From Streptomyces sp. NBC_01341 (GTDB lineage: Bacteria > Actinomycetota > Actinomycetes > Streptomycetales > Streptomycetaceae), in assembly GCF_035946055.1 (NCBI RefSeq), contig NZ_CP108364.1:5952001-6016000 (forward strand): a stretch of DNA of 64,000 nt, in the 5' to 3' direction. How positions within the stretch are numbered: position 1 is the first letter of the stretch; every line of letters starts with the position of its first letter. The notes under the pieces were generated by a model that had not been told where the DNA came from, searched no databases, and worked only from the letters and a program-made list of their open reading frames with translations. Below are positions 23,633-31,963 of the stretch, piece by piece. Made by a program: the position numbers and the translations under genes.

Positions 23633-23649
23633 GTTCGACAATGCTGAAC
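23633..23649. promoter_or_regulatory. Putative GylR site upstream of gylR
   Basis: GTTCGACAATGCTGAAC has matching ends (GTTC-N9-GAAC) and contains TTCGACAAT, which differs by one base from the TTCGGCAAT box ahead of glpF. It lies 23 bases upstream of the gylR start. Confidence 0.5.
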
Positions 23650-23848
23650 ACTATCGGTCGATGTCGACCTCTGTCCGGTCGCGCGAACATTCTCCGTCAC
23701 CGCGTGAGCGGGCCCGCTCACCGCACAGCATGCAGTCCGGCCCGTGGGACACGGCGACCGCCCCGGGCCCGCCCGGCTACGCTGGCCGCGTGCCCTCTCC
23801 GCAGATGGGCGCAAAGCCGACAGCCGTCGCATCCCAGGGAGAACATCC

Positions 23849-26800
23849 ATGGCCTCGTTGCCGACCCCCTCAGCTGACAGCCGGAACCGGGCCGCAGCGC
23901 TCCGCGAGGCGCTCGCCACCCGCGTGGTGGTGGCCGACGGTGCCATGGGCACCATGCTCCAGGCCCAGGACCCGACACTCGAGGACTTCGAGAACCTCGA
24001 AGGCTGCAACGAGATCCTGAACGTCACGCGCCCCGACATCGTCCGCTCGGTCCACGAGGAGTACTTCGCGGTCGGTGTCGACTGCGTCGAGACCAACACC
24101 TTCGGAGCCAACGCCTCCGCCCTGGGCGAGTACGACATCCCCGGACGGATCCACGAGCTGTCCGAATCGGGCGCCCGCATCGCCCGCGAGGTCGCCGACC
24201 GGTTCACCGAGTCCACCGGACAGCAGCGCTGGGTGCTCGGTTCCATCGGCCCCGGCACCAAGCTGCCGACGCTCGGCCACGCCCCCTACACGGTCCTGCG
24301 CGACGGCTTCCAGCAGAACGCCGAGGGCCTGATCGCCGGCGGCGCGGACGCGCTCATCATCGAGACCACCCAGGACCTGCTCCAGACCAAGGCGGCCGTC
24401 CTCGGCGCCCGGCGCGCCCTGGAGGCCACCGGCAGTGACCTCCTGGTGCTGTGCTCGCTGGCCTTCGAGACCACGGGCACCATGCTGCTCGGCTCCGAGA
24501 TCGGGGCCGCGCTGACCGCGCTCGAACCGCTCGGCGTCGACATGATCGGCCTGAACTGCTCGACCGGCCCCGCCGAGATGAGCGAGCACCTGCGGTACCT
24601 CACACGCCACTCCCGCATCCCGCTCCTCTGCATGCCGAACGCCGGCCTGCCGGTGCTCACGAAGGACGGCGCCCACTTCCCGCTCGACGCCGAGGGTCTC
24701 GCCGACGCCCAGGAGACCTTCGTCCAGGAGTACGGGCTCTCCCTCGTCGGCGGCTGCTGCGGTACGACGCCGGAACACCTGCGCCAACTCGTCGAGCGGG
24801 TGCGCGGCGCGGCTCCGTCGGCCCGCGAGCCGCGCCCCGAGCCCGGCGCGGCCTCGCTCTACCAGACCGTCCCGTTCCGCCAGGACACCTCGTACCTCGC
24901 GATCGGTGAACGCACGAACGCCAACGGATCGAAGAAGTTCCGTGAGGCCATGCTCGAAGCGCGCTGGGACGACTGCGTGGAGATGGCCCGCGACCAGATC
25001 CGGGAGGGCGCCCACATGCTCGACCTCTGCGTCGACTACGTGGGCCGCGACGGCGTCGCCGACATGGAGGAGCTGGCCGGCCGCTTCGCCACCGCCTCCA
25101 CCCTGCCCATCGTCCTCGACTCCACCGAGGTGCCCGTGCTGCGGGCGGGCCTGGAGAAGCTCGGCGGCCGCGCCGTGCTCAACTCCGTCAACTACGAGGA
25201 CGGGGACGGCCCGGAGTCGCGCTTCGCCCAGGTCAGCGCGCTGGCCGCCGAACACGGCGCGGCGCTGATCGCGCTGACCATCGACGAGGAGGGCCAGGCC
25301 CGCACCGTCGAGCACAAGGTCGCCATCGCCGAGCGGCTCATCGAGGACCTCACCACCAACTGGGGATTCCACGAGTCCGACATCCTGATCGACTGTCTGA
25401 CCTTCACGATCTGCACCGGTCAGGAGGAGTCCCGCAAGGACGGCATCGCGACGATCGGCGCGATCCGTGAGCTGAAGCGGCGCCACCCCGACGTGCAGAC
25501 GACGCTGGGCCTGTCCAACATCTCCTTCGGCCTGAACCCGGCCGCCCGCATCGTGCTGAACTCCGTGTTCCTGGACGAGTGTGTCAAGGCCGGGCTCGAC
25601 TCCGCGATCGTGCACGCCTCCAAGATCCTTCCGATCGCCCGGCTGGAGGAGGAGCAGGTCAAGGTCGCGCTCGACCTGATCCACGACCGCCGGGCGGAGG
25701 GCTACGACCCCCTGCAGCGGCTCATGGAGCTCTTCGAGGGCGTCAACACCAAGTCGATGAAGCAGGGCAGGGCCGAGGAGCTGAAGGCTCTGCCGCTGGA
25801 GGAGCGGCTCCAGCGCCGCATCATCGACGGCGAGAAGAACGGCCTGGAGGCCGACCTCGACGAGGCGCTGCTGACCAGGCCCGCACTCGAGATCGTGAAC
25901 GACACCCTCCTGGCGGGCATGAAGGTCGTCGGCGAGCTCTTCGGTTCCGGCCAGATGCAGCTGCCCTTCGTGCTCCAGTCCGCCGAGGTCATGAAGACCG
26001 CGGTGGCCCACCTGGAGCCGCACATGGAGAAGTCGGACGACGAGGGCAAGGGCACGATCGTGCTGGCCACCGTCCGCGGCGACGTCCACGACATCGGCAA
26101 GAACCTGGTCGACATCATCCTGTCCAACAACGGCTTCAACGTCGTGAACCTGGGCATCAAGCAGCCGGTCTCCGCCATCCTGGACGCCGCCCAGGAGCAC
26201 CGGGCCGACGTCATCGGCATGTCCGGTCTGCTCGTGAAGTCCACCGTGATCATGAAGGAGAACCTGGAGGAGCTGAACCAGCGCAAGCTGGCGGCCGACT
26301 ACCCGGTGATCCTCGGCGGTGCGGCCCTCACCCGGGCCTACGTCGAACAGGACCTCCACGAGATCTACGAGGGCGAGGTCCGCTACGCCCGAGACGCGTT
26401 CGAGGGCCTCCGCCTGATGGACGCTCTCGTCGCGGTCAAGCGCGGCGTTCCCGGCGCCGTCCTCCCCGAGCTGAAGCAGCGCAGGGTGCCCAAGCGGGAC
26501 ACCCCGGCGGCAGAGGCGGAGGTGCCCGAGGAGGGCGTGCGCTCCGACGTCTCCGTCACCAACCCGGTCCCGGAGCCGCCCTTCTGGGGCACCCGGGTCG
26601 TCAAGGGCATCCAGCTCAAGGAGTACGCCTCCTGGCTGGACGAGGGCGCGCTCTTCAAGGGCCAGTGGGGCCTCAAGCAGGCCCGCGCCGGCGACGGACC
26701 GACGTACGAGGAGCTCGTGGAGACGGAGGGACGCCCGCACCTGCGCGGCTGGCTCGACAAGCTCCACACCGAGAACCTGCTCGAAGCCGCCGTCGTCTAC

Positions 26801-27361
26801 GGCTACTTCCCCTGCGTGTCCAAGGGCGACGACCTGATCCTCCTGCACGAGGACGGATCCGAGCGCACCCGCTTCACCTTCCCGCGCCAGCGCCGCGGCC
26901 GCCGTCTCTGCCTCGCGGACTTCTTCCGTCCCGAGGAGTCGGGGGAGACGGACGTGATCGGACTTCAGGTCGTCACCGTCGGCTCGAAGATCGGCGGGGC
27001 CACCGCCGAGCTCTTCGAGGCCAACTCCTACCGCGACTACCTGGAGCTGCACGGCCTGTCCGTGCAGCTGGCCGAAGCCCTCGCCGAGTACTGGCACGCG
27101 CGGGTCCGCAGCGAGCTCGGTTTCGCGGGCGAGGACCCGTCGGACGTCGAGGACATGTTCGCGCTGAAGTACCGGGGTGCCCGCTTCTCCCTGGGCTACG
27201 GTGCCTGCCCCGACCTGGAGGACCGGGCGAAGATCGCCCAGCTCCTCGAGCCCGAACGGATCGGGGTCAAGCTCTCCGAGGAGTTCCAGCTGCACCCCGA
27301 GCAGTCCACGGACGCCATCGTCATCCACCACCCCGAGGCGAAGTACTTCAACGCACGGTAG
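23849..27361 (+). CDS. metH: Cobalamin-dependent methionine synthase
   Basis: A 1170-residue four-module enzyme. Residues ~15-330 form the homocysteine-binding barrel with zinc Cys ligands (CVETNTFGANAS and GGCCGTTPEHL). About 355-620 is the pterin (methyl-THF) barrel (GERTNANGSKKF). About 640-890 are the cobalamin cap and B12 domain with DVHDIGKNLVDIIL, GLLVKST and VILGGAAL. About 900-1170 is the AdoMet reactivation domain. It transfers methyl from methyl-THF via cob(I)alamin to homocysteine. The start is ATG 23849 after CAGGGAG. It is divergent from gylR; no B12 riboswitch was recognised in the 238-base leader region. Confidence 0.97.
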   Translation: MASLPTPSADSRNRAAALREALATRVVVADGAMGTMLQAQDPTLEDFENLEGCNEILNVTRPDIVRSVHEEYFAVGVDCVETNTFGANASALGEYDIPGRIHELSESGARIAREVADRFTESTGQQRWVLGSIGPGTKLPTLGHAPYTVLRDGFQQNAEGLIAGGADALIIETTQDLLQTKAAVLGARRALEATGSDLLVLCSLAFETTGTMLLGSEIGAALTALEPLGVDMIGLNCSTGPAEMSEHLRYLTRHSRIPLLCMPNAGLPVLTKDGAHFPLDAEGLADAQETFVQEYGLSLVGGCCGTTPEHLRQLVERVRGAAPSAREPRPEPGAASLYQTVPFRQDTSYLAIGERTNANGSKKFREAMLEARWDDCVEMARDQIREGAHMLDLCVDYVGRDGVADMEELAGRFATASTLPIVLDSTEVPVLRAGLEKLGGRAVLNSVNYEDGDGPESRFAQVSALAAEHGAALIALTIDEEGQARTVEHKVAIAERLIEDLTTNWGFHESDILIDCLTFTICTGQEESRKDGIATIGAIRELKRRHPDVQTTLGLSNISFGLNPAARIVLNSVFLDECVKAGLDSAIVHASKILPIARLEEEQVKVALDLIHDRRAEGYDPLQRLMELFEGVNTKSMKQGRAEELKALPLEERLQRRIIDGEKNGLEADLDEALLTRPALEIVNDTLLAGMKVVGELFGSGQMQLPFVLQSAEVMKTAVAHLEPHMEKSDDEGKGTIVLATVRGDVHDIGKNLVDIILSNNGFNVVNLGIKQPVSAILDAAQEHRADVIGMSGLLVKSTVIMKENLEELNQRKLAADYPVILGGAALTRAYVEQDLHEIYEGEVRYARDAFEGLRLMDALVAVKRGVPGAVLPELKQRRVPKRDTPAAEAEVPEEGVRSDVSVTNPVPEPPFWGTRVVKGIQLKEYASWLDEGALFKGQWGLKQARAGDGPTYEELVETEGRPHLRGWLDKLHTENLLEAAVVYGYFPCVSKGDDLILLHEDGSERTRFTFPRQRRGRRLCLADFFRPEESGETDVIGLQVVTVGSKIGGATAELFEANSYRDYLELHGLSVQLAEALAEYWHARVRSELGFAGEDPSDVEDMFALKYRGARFSLGYGACPDLEDRAKIAQLLEPERIGVKLSEEFQLHPEQSTDAIVIHHPEAKYFNAR

Positions 27362-27537
27362 CCAGGGCCTCTCGTTCGGATCGTCCAGACGAAAGACCCG
27401 AGGCGTTCGACGCGCGGTAGTGCCCGTTGCGCGCGCCGCGCGCGGACGAGTCGTAGACTGGTCGGTCCAGTGCAGGCCGGTCGCCGTTCCCACCGGGAAG
27501 GCGGCCGGCCTTCTCGTCCCTCATGGAGGTGTGCCGG

Positions 27538-28239
27538 ATGACCAGTACGGTTCCCGCGTCCCTTACCCGTACGACCGATGGGTCGGCGCTGCAGGCGGTT
27601 CTGCTCGACATGGACGGCACGCTGGTCGACACCGAGGGATTCTGGTGGGACGTGGAGGTCGAGGTCTTCGCCGACCTCGGTCACCGTCTGGAGGAGGCAT
27701 GGCGTGACGTGGTCGTCGGCGGCCCCATGACGCGCAGCGCCGGCTACCTCATCGATGTCACGGGTGCGGACATCGCCATCGAGGAGCTCACCGTGCTGCT
27801 CAACGACCGCTTCGAGAAGCGCATCGGCCGCGGTGTGCCGCTGATGCCCGGCGCCGCCCGGCTGCTGGGCGAGCTCGCGGCGCACGAGGTGCCCACCGCG
27901 CTGGTGTCCGCCTCGCACCGGCGCATCATCGACCGGGTCCTCGAATCGGTGGGCCGTCACCACTTCGCGCTCACGGTCGCGGGCGACGAGGTGGCCCGGA
28001 CGAAGCCGCACCCCGAGCCCTATCTCGCCGCGGCGGCGGGTTTCGGCGCCGATCCGTGGCGCTGCGCGGTCATCGAGGACACCGCGACCGGGGTCGCGGC
28101 CGCCGAGGCCGCGGGCTGCCGTGTCGTCGCGGTCCCGTCCGTCGCACCCATCGCGCCCGCGCCGGGACGGGTCGTCGTCCCCTCGCTGGAACACGTGGAT
28201 CTCGCCTTCCTCCGTGAGCTGGTCACGGAGGAGCGATAG
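27538..28239 (+). CDS. HAD-superfamily hydrolase (beta-PGM/phosphatase type)
   Basis: A 233-residue HAD subfamily IA protein. Motif I is LLDMDGTLVDTE (nucleophile and acid/base Asp), the cap is helical (residues ~40-100), motif II is ALVSASHRR, motif III the Lys in ARTKPHPEPY, and motif IV VIEDTATGVAAAEAAGC. It probably dephosphorylates a sugar phosphate or another small metabolite; the substrate is not set by sequence. The start is ATG 27538 with TGGAGGTG upstream. It follows metH by 176 bases in the same direction, so it may have its own promoter. Confidence 0.87.
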   Translation: MTSTVPASLTRTTDGSALQAVLLDMDGTLVDTEGFWWDVEVEVFADLGHRLEEAWRDVVVGGPMTRSAGYLIDVTGADIAIEELTVLLNDRFEKRIGRGVPLMPGAARLLGELAAHEVPTALVSASHRRIIDRVLESVGRHHFALTVAGDEVARTKPHPEPYLAAAAGFGADPWRCAVIEDTATGVAAAEAAGCRVVAVPSVAPIAPAPGRVVVPSLEHVDLAFLRELVTEER

Positions 28240-28331
28240 CCGGTCCACGCAAGGTATTTCGTCGAGAGGCGACAGGAATCCGGGGCCGAAATCCGTCCGG
28301 TCCCGGCTTTCCCGCAGCCCGAAAATCAGGT

Positions 28332-28352
28332 CCATGTCAATGTAGGACATGG
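28332..28352. repeat. 7-bp inverted repeat
   Basis: CCATGTC (28332-28338) and GACATGG (28346-28352) are exact inverted copies with a 7-base spacer. It could be a weak hairpin or an operator; nothing indicates which. Confidence 0.4.
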
Positions 28353-28428
28353 CGCGCCAACGTGATTTGCGTCACTCCGAACGCCAATCGAAGCACTTGC
28401 CGTCCGACCTCTCTGTCCGTTTCGTACA

Positions 28429-28463
28429 CCCAAAAGTCCGGTTGGTGAAGCCGTGTACGAAAC
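28429..28463. promoter_or_regulatory. 35-bp operator-like perfect inverted repeat
   Basis: GTTTCGTACAC (28429-28439) and GTGTACGAAAC (28453-28463) are perfect 11-bp inverted copies separated by 13 bases. Their arms lack the GC-rich character of local terminators, and they lie about 140 bases upstream of the substrate-binding lipoprotein gene, which fits a regulator binding site. Confidence 0.55.
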
Positions 28464-28601
28464 ATTCCCGAGCGTGACATGGACAGCCGGTCATCGCCGA
28501 TCACCGAGTGAATACGCGGCTGTCCGATGCCGGTCAGGTGCCCATGGCGGCGCCTACTAATCTCGGTTTTCTCACATGCCGGAATGAGGGAGAACGCCCA
28601 G

Positions 28602-30194
28602 ATGAACCGCAAGACCCTGGTGCTGCCGGCCGTAGTGGGCCTGCTCGCGCCCGTGCTCGCCGCCTGTGGCGGGTCGGACGAGGGGGGCGAAGCCATCGTG
28701 GTCGGGACGACGGACCAGTTCATCGCCTCGGCGGACAGCCCGGCACCGCTCGACCCGGCGATCGGCTACGAAGCGGGCGTCTGGAACGTGCTCCGGCAGA
28801 CCGTGCAGACGCTCACCCACATTCCGCGCGGCGGCGGCGAGCCGGTGCCCGAAGCGGCCCAGAGCTGCTCCTTCACCGACACGGAGAACGAGAGCTACCG
28901 CTGCACCCTGCGCGACGGTCTCACCTTCGCCGACGGCACCCCCGTCACCCCGGAGGACGTGAAGTACTCCATACAGCGGGTCATCGACATCAAGGACGAG
29001 AGCGGCCCGATCGGTCTGCTCGACAACATCGACACGATCGAGACCAAAGGCGAGAACCAGGTCGTCTTCCACCTCCGCACGCCGGACGCGACCTTCCCCT
29101 ACAAGCTCGCGACGCCGCCGGCCGGCATCGTCCCGAAGGACAAGTACCCGGCGAAGTCCCCCCGCGAGGGCTTCCAGGTCGACGGTTCCGGCCCGTACAC
29201 CATGAAGCCCGAGGTCAAGAACAACCAGGTCATCAAGGTGGTGTTCACCAAGAACCCGAAGTACAAGGGTGACCTGGAGATCAAGAACCAGAAGGTCGAG
29301 CTGGACCTCTTCCCCGACGCCGCGGCGATGGGCAAGGCGCTCGACGACGAGAAGATCGACATGATGACGCGCACCATGTCGCCCGAGCAGTCCCAGAAGC
29401 TCCTGGCGGAGCCGAAGGAGGGCGTCAAGCTCACCGAGATGCCCGGACTCGCCATCAGCTACCTCGCGTTCAACACCGAGGCCCCCGAGGTCAAGGACAA
29501 GGCCGTGCGCCAGGCCATGGCCCAGGTCATCGACCGAGGGACGATCGCGAGCAAGGTGTACGGCAGCACCGCCGAGCCGCTCTACTCGCTGATCCCGTCC
29601 GGCATCACCGGCCACACCACCTCGTTCTTCGACAAGTACGGCGAGCCGAACGTCTCGAAGGCCGCGGAGACCCTCGACAAGGCCGGCATCAGCACGCCGG
29701 TCAAGTTCACGCTGCACTACACGACGGACCACTACGGCCCCGCCACCAAGGCCGAGTTCGAGGCGCTGGCCAAGCAGCTCAACGCCTCGCAGCTGTTCCA
29801 GGTCGACATCGAGGGCAAGCCGTGGGACAAGTACCGCCCCGAGCAGAAGAAGGGCGAGTACGCCGTCTACGGCATGGGCTGGTTCCCCGACTTCCCGGAC
29901 CCGGACACCTACACGGCGCCGTTCCTCGACAAGAACAACTTCCTGAACTCGCCGTACCGGTCGGCCCTGGCCCAGGACACGCTCATCCCGCAGTCGCGGC
30001 GTGAGGCCGACCGCAGCGCGGCGAGCCCGGCCTTCGAGAAGCTCCAGGACATCGTTGCCACCGACGTCCCCGTGCTGCCGATCTGGCAGGGCAAGCAGTA
30101 CGTCGCCTCGCTCGACGGGCTGAACGGCGTCGAGTACGCCGTCAACTCCTCGGCCGACCTGCAGCTCTGGGAGCTGGGGCGCGGCACCTCCTGA
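28602..30194 (+). CDS. Oligopeptide-type ABC substrate-binding lipoprotein (family 5)
   Basis: A 530-residue extracellular solute-binding protein of family 5. A lipoprotein signal ends in VLAAC with Cys22 as the lipidated residue. Typical family blocks are LRDGLTFADGTPVTPEDVKYS, GSGPYTM, AVRQAMAQVIDR and MGWFPDFPDPDTY. It should capture peptides or similar ligands outside the cell for an ABC permease. No permease or ATPase gene is adjacent, so this is an orphan component. The start is ATG 28602, with GAGGGAG upstream. An 11-bp-arm inverted repeat upstream may be its operator. The gene ends at a strong terminator. Confidence 0.9.
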   Translation: MNRKTLVLPAVVGLLAPVLAACGGSDEGGEAIVVGTTDQFIASADSPAPLDPAIGYEAGVWNVLRQTVQTLTHIPRGGGEPVPEAAQSCSFTDTENESYRCTLRDGLTFADGTPVTPEDVKYSIQRVIDIKDESGPIGLLDNIDTIETKGENQVVFHLRTPDATFPYKLATPPAGIVPKDKYPAKSPREGFQVDGSGPYTMKPEVKNNQVIKVVFTKNPKYKGDLEIKNQKVELDLFPDAAAMGKALDDEKIDMMTRTMSPEQSQKLLAEPKEGVKLTEMPGLAISYLAFNTEAPEVKDKAVRQAMAQVIDRGTIASKVYGSTAEPLYSLIPSGITGHTTSFFDKYGEPNVSKAAETLDKAGISTPVKFTLHYTTDHYGPATKAEFEALAKQLNASQLFQVDIEGKPWDKYRPEQKKGEYAVYGMGWFPDFPDPDTYTAPFLDKNNFLNSPYRSALAQDTLIPQSRREADRSAASPAFEKLQDIVATDVPVLPIWQGKQYVASLDGLNGVEYAVNSSADLQLWELGRGTS

Positions 30195-30212
30195 CGGAGC
30201 ACCGTCCGGAGA

Positions 30213-30253
30213 ACCGGTGCGGGCCGGGGCCTACGGCCCCGGCCCGCACCGGT
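30213..30253. terminator. Strong bidirectional terminator
   Basis: A perfect 19-bp inverted repeat with a TAC loop (arms 30213-30231 and 30235-30253) lies between the convergent lipoprotein and response-regulator genes and is followed by TTTCG. Confidence 0.9.
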
Positions 30254-30266
30254 TTCGTCGGCGTCG

Positions 30267-30938
30267 TCACTGTGCGCCGGGACGCACCAGGCCGCTCTCG
30301 TAGGCGTAGACGGCGGCCTGCACGCGGTCGCGCAGTCCCAGCTTCGTGAGCACGTGGCCGACATGCGTCTTGACCGTCGTCTCGCTCACGAACAGGTCGG
30401 CGGCGATCTCCGCGTTGGACAGTCCGCGCGCCACCAGCTTCAGCACCTCCACCTCGCGCTCGGTGAGCGTGTGCAGGGCGTCCGGGACGGGCTCCTCGCC
30501 CGACGGCAGGTGGTCGGCGTACTTGTCGAGCAGGCGGCGCGTGATGCTGGGCGCCAGCATCGCCTCGCCCGCGGCCACCACCCGGATGGCCTGCACCAGC
30601 TCGTTGGCGGGTGCGTCCTTCAGCAGGAAGCCACTGGCCCCCGCGCGCAGCGCCTCCACGACGTACTCGTCGAGGTCGAAGGTCGTCAGCACCAGGACCT
30701 TCGCCGGGCCGTCCCGGCCCGGCCCGGTGATCTGCCGGGTCGCCTCCACACCGTCCATCCGCGGCATGCGGATGTCCATCAGCACCACGTCGGGCTGCAG
30801 CGCCCGCACCTGTTCGATGGCCTGCAGTCCGTCGCCGGCCTCGCCGACCACCGCGAGATCACCCTCCGCCTCCAGGATCATCCGGAACCCGGTGCGCAAG
30901 AGAGGCTGATCGTCGACGAGCAGGACGCGGATAGCCAC
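30267..30938 (-). CDS. NarL/FixJ-family response regulator (orphan)
   Basis: A 223-residue two-domain regulator. The receiver domain (1-~120) has the acidic pair in VLLVDDQPLLR, phospho-acceptor Asp in DVVLMDIRMPRMDG, Thr in VLVLTTFD and Lys in GFLLKDAP. The LuxR-type HTH (~150-215) has LTEREVEVLKLVARGLSNAEIA and VSETTVKTHVGHVLTKLG. It is a DNA-binding regulator controlled by phosphorylation, but no histidine kinase gene adjoins it. The GTG start at 30938 has AAGGAG five bases upstream and lies 9 bases after the nuclease gene, so the two form an operon. Confidence 0.9.
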   Translation of the reverse strand: MAIRVLLVDDQPLLRTGFRMILEAEGDLAVVGEAGDGLQAIEQVRALQPDVVLMDIRMPRMDGVEATRQITGPGRDGPAKVLVLTTFDLDEYVVEALRAGASGFLLKDAPANELVQAIRVVAAGEAMLAPSITRRLLDKYADHLPSGEEPVPDALHTLTEREVEVLKLVARGLSNAEIAADLFVSETTVKTHVGHVLTKLGLRDRVQAAVYAYESGLVRPGAQ

Positions 30939-30947
30939 GGAATCTCC

Positions 30948-31859
30948 TTAAGGGCCTTCGAGGGCCACCGGTTGTCCGGCCTCGGACGGGACCGGTTCCA
31001 TTCTGCCCTGCACACCCTCCACCGGGTCGGCCGGGCGGACGGACAGCGGATATACCGGGGGAGTCCCGCCGAACTCGGGGCAGACCGCCCGGTGGTCGCA
31101 CCAACCGCACAGCTTCGTCGGCCTCGGCCGCCACTCGCCCGTCTCCGTGGCCACCCGGATGGCCTCCCACAGCGCGAGCAGCTTGCGCTCCATCCGCTCC
31201 AGGTCCGCCGGAACGGGGTCGTACGTCAGCACGTCACCGCTGCCGAGATAGACGAGCTGGAGGCGGCGCGGCACCACGTTCTTCAGACGCCACACCACCA
31301 GGGCGTAGAACTTCATCTGGAACAGGGCGCCCTCCGCGTATTCCGGCCGCGGCGCCTTGCCCGTCTTGTAGTCCACGATCCGGACCTCGCCGGTGGGGGC
31401 CACGTCGACCCGGTCGATCACCCCGCGCAGCCGGAGACCCGAATCCAGCTCGGTCTCCACGAACAGCTCCCGCTCGGCCGGCTCCAGGCGCGTGGGGTCC
31501 TCGAGGGAGAACCACCGCTCCACCAGCCGCTCCGCCTCGCCCAGCCACCCGGCGAGCCGCTCGCCCTCCGGATCGCCCGCGAACAGCCCGGTCAGCTCGG
31601 GCTTCGACTCGAGCAGCCGGTCCCACTGACCGGGGATCAGGGCTTTGGCCCTCGGTGCCGTACGGTCTGCCGCCGGAACGTCGAACAGTCGCTCAAGCAC
31701 CGCATGCACCAGCGTGCCCCGGGTAGCAGCCTCGCTGGGCTTCTCGGGCAGCTTGTCGATCACCCGGAAGCGGTAGAGCAGCGGGCACTGCATGAAATCG
31801 CTCGCGCGCGACGGCGACAGGGACGAGGGTGGCGAAGGCGGGCGCGGTACGGACGTCAT
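30948..31859 (-). CDS. RecB-like PD-(D/E)XK nuclease with Fe-S cluster motif
   Basis: A 303-residue RecB-family nuclease. LSPSRASDFMQCPLLYRFR opens the core. GTLVHAVLERLF, LRGVIDRVD (metal Asp) and VRIVDYKTGK (Asp and catalytic Lys of the PD-(D/E)XK motif) follow. The C-terminal CGWCDHRAVC with the early Cys in MQCPL forms the four-Cys set of the 4Fe-4S nuclease type (AddB/Cas4-like). It lacks helicase domains and is a stand-alone exonuclease, probably in DNA repair. The start is ATG 31859. It is divergent from the site-2 protease gene and co-transcribed with the response regulator. Confidence 0.88.
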   Translation of the reverse strand: MTSVPRPPSPPSSLSPSRASDFMQCPLLYRFRVIDKLPEKPSEAATRGTLVHAVLERLFDVPAADRTAPRAKALIPGQWDRLLESKPELTGLFAGDPEGERLAGWLGEAERLVERWFSLEDPTRLEPAERELFVETELDSGLRLRGVIDRVDVAPTGEVRIVDYKTGKAPRPEYAEGALFQMKFYALVVWRLKNVVPRRLQLVYLGSGDVLTYDPVPADLERMERKLLALWEAIRVATETGEWRPRPTKLCGWCDHRAVCPEFGGTPPVYPLSVRPADPVEGVQGRMEPVPSEAGQPVALEGP

Positions 31860-31963
31860 GTCGCAGACCCTACGGCCCGCCACTGACAGCCACCGGCATA
31901 CCATCGACCACAGAGCTCGCGCACAGCACGACCGTGGCAGCAGCCACCGACCGGAGGGATCCC

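Larger units (their letters stand above)
28240..28601. other. 362-base intergenic region rich in dyads
   Basis: No gene is seen. The region is distinctly less GC-rich than its surroundings and holds two inverted repeats (28332-28352 and 28429-28463), listed separately. The distal end carries the ribosome site GAGGGAG of the following lipoprotein gene. It probably contains that gene's promoter and control sites. Confidence 0.6.

Noticed and set aside
23611..23848. Possible cobalamin riboswitch ahead of metH
   Set aside because: The 238-base gap shows no B12-box-like sequence or long paired leader, and it also contains the gylR upstream region.
23870..27493. A very long open frame (about 1200 codons) on the minus strand opposite metH
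   Set aside because: It mirrors metH codon by codon, has low-complexity Val/Leu/His-rich composition and no recognisable motif; it is a GC-skew shadow.
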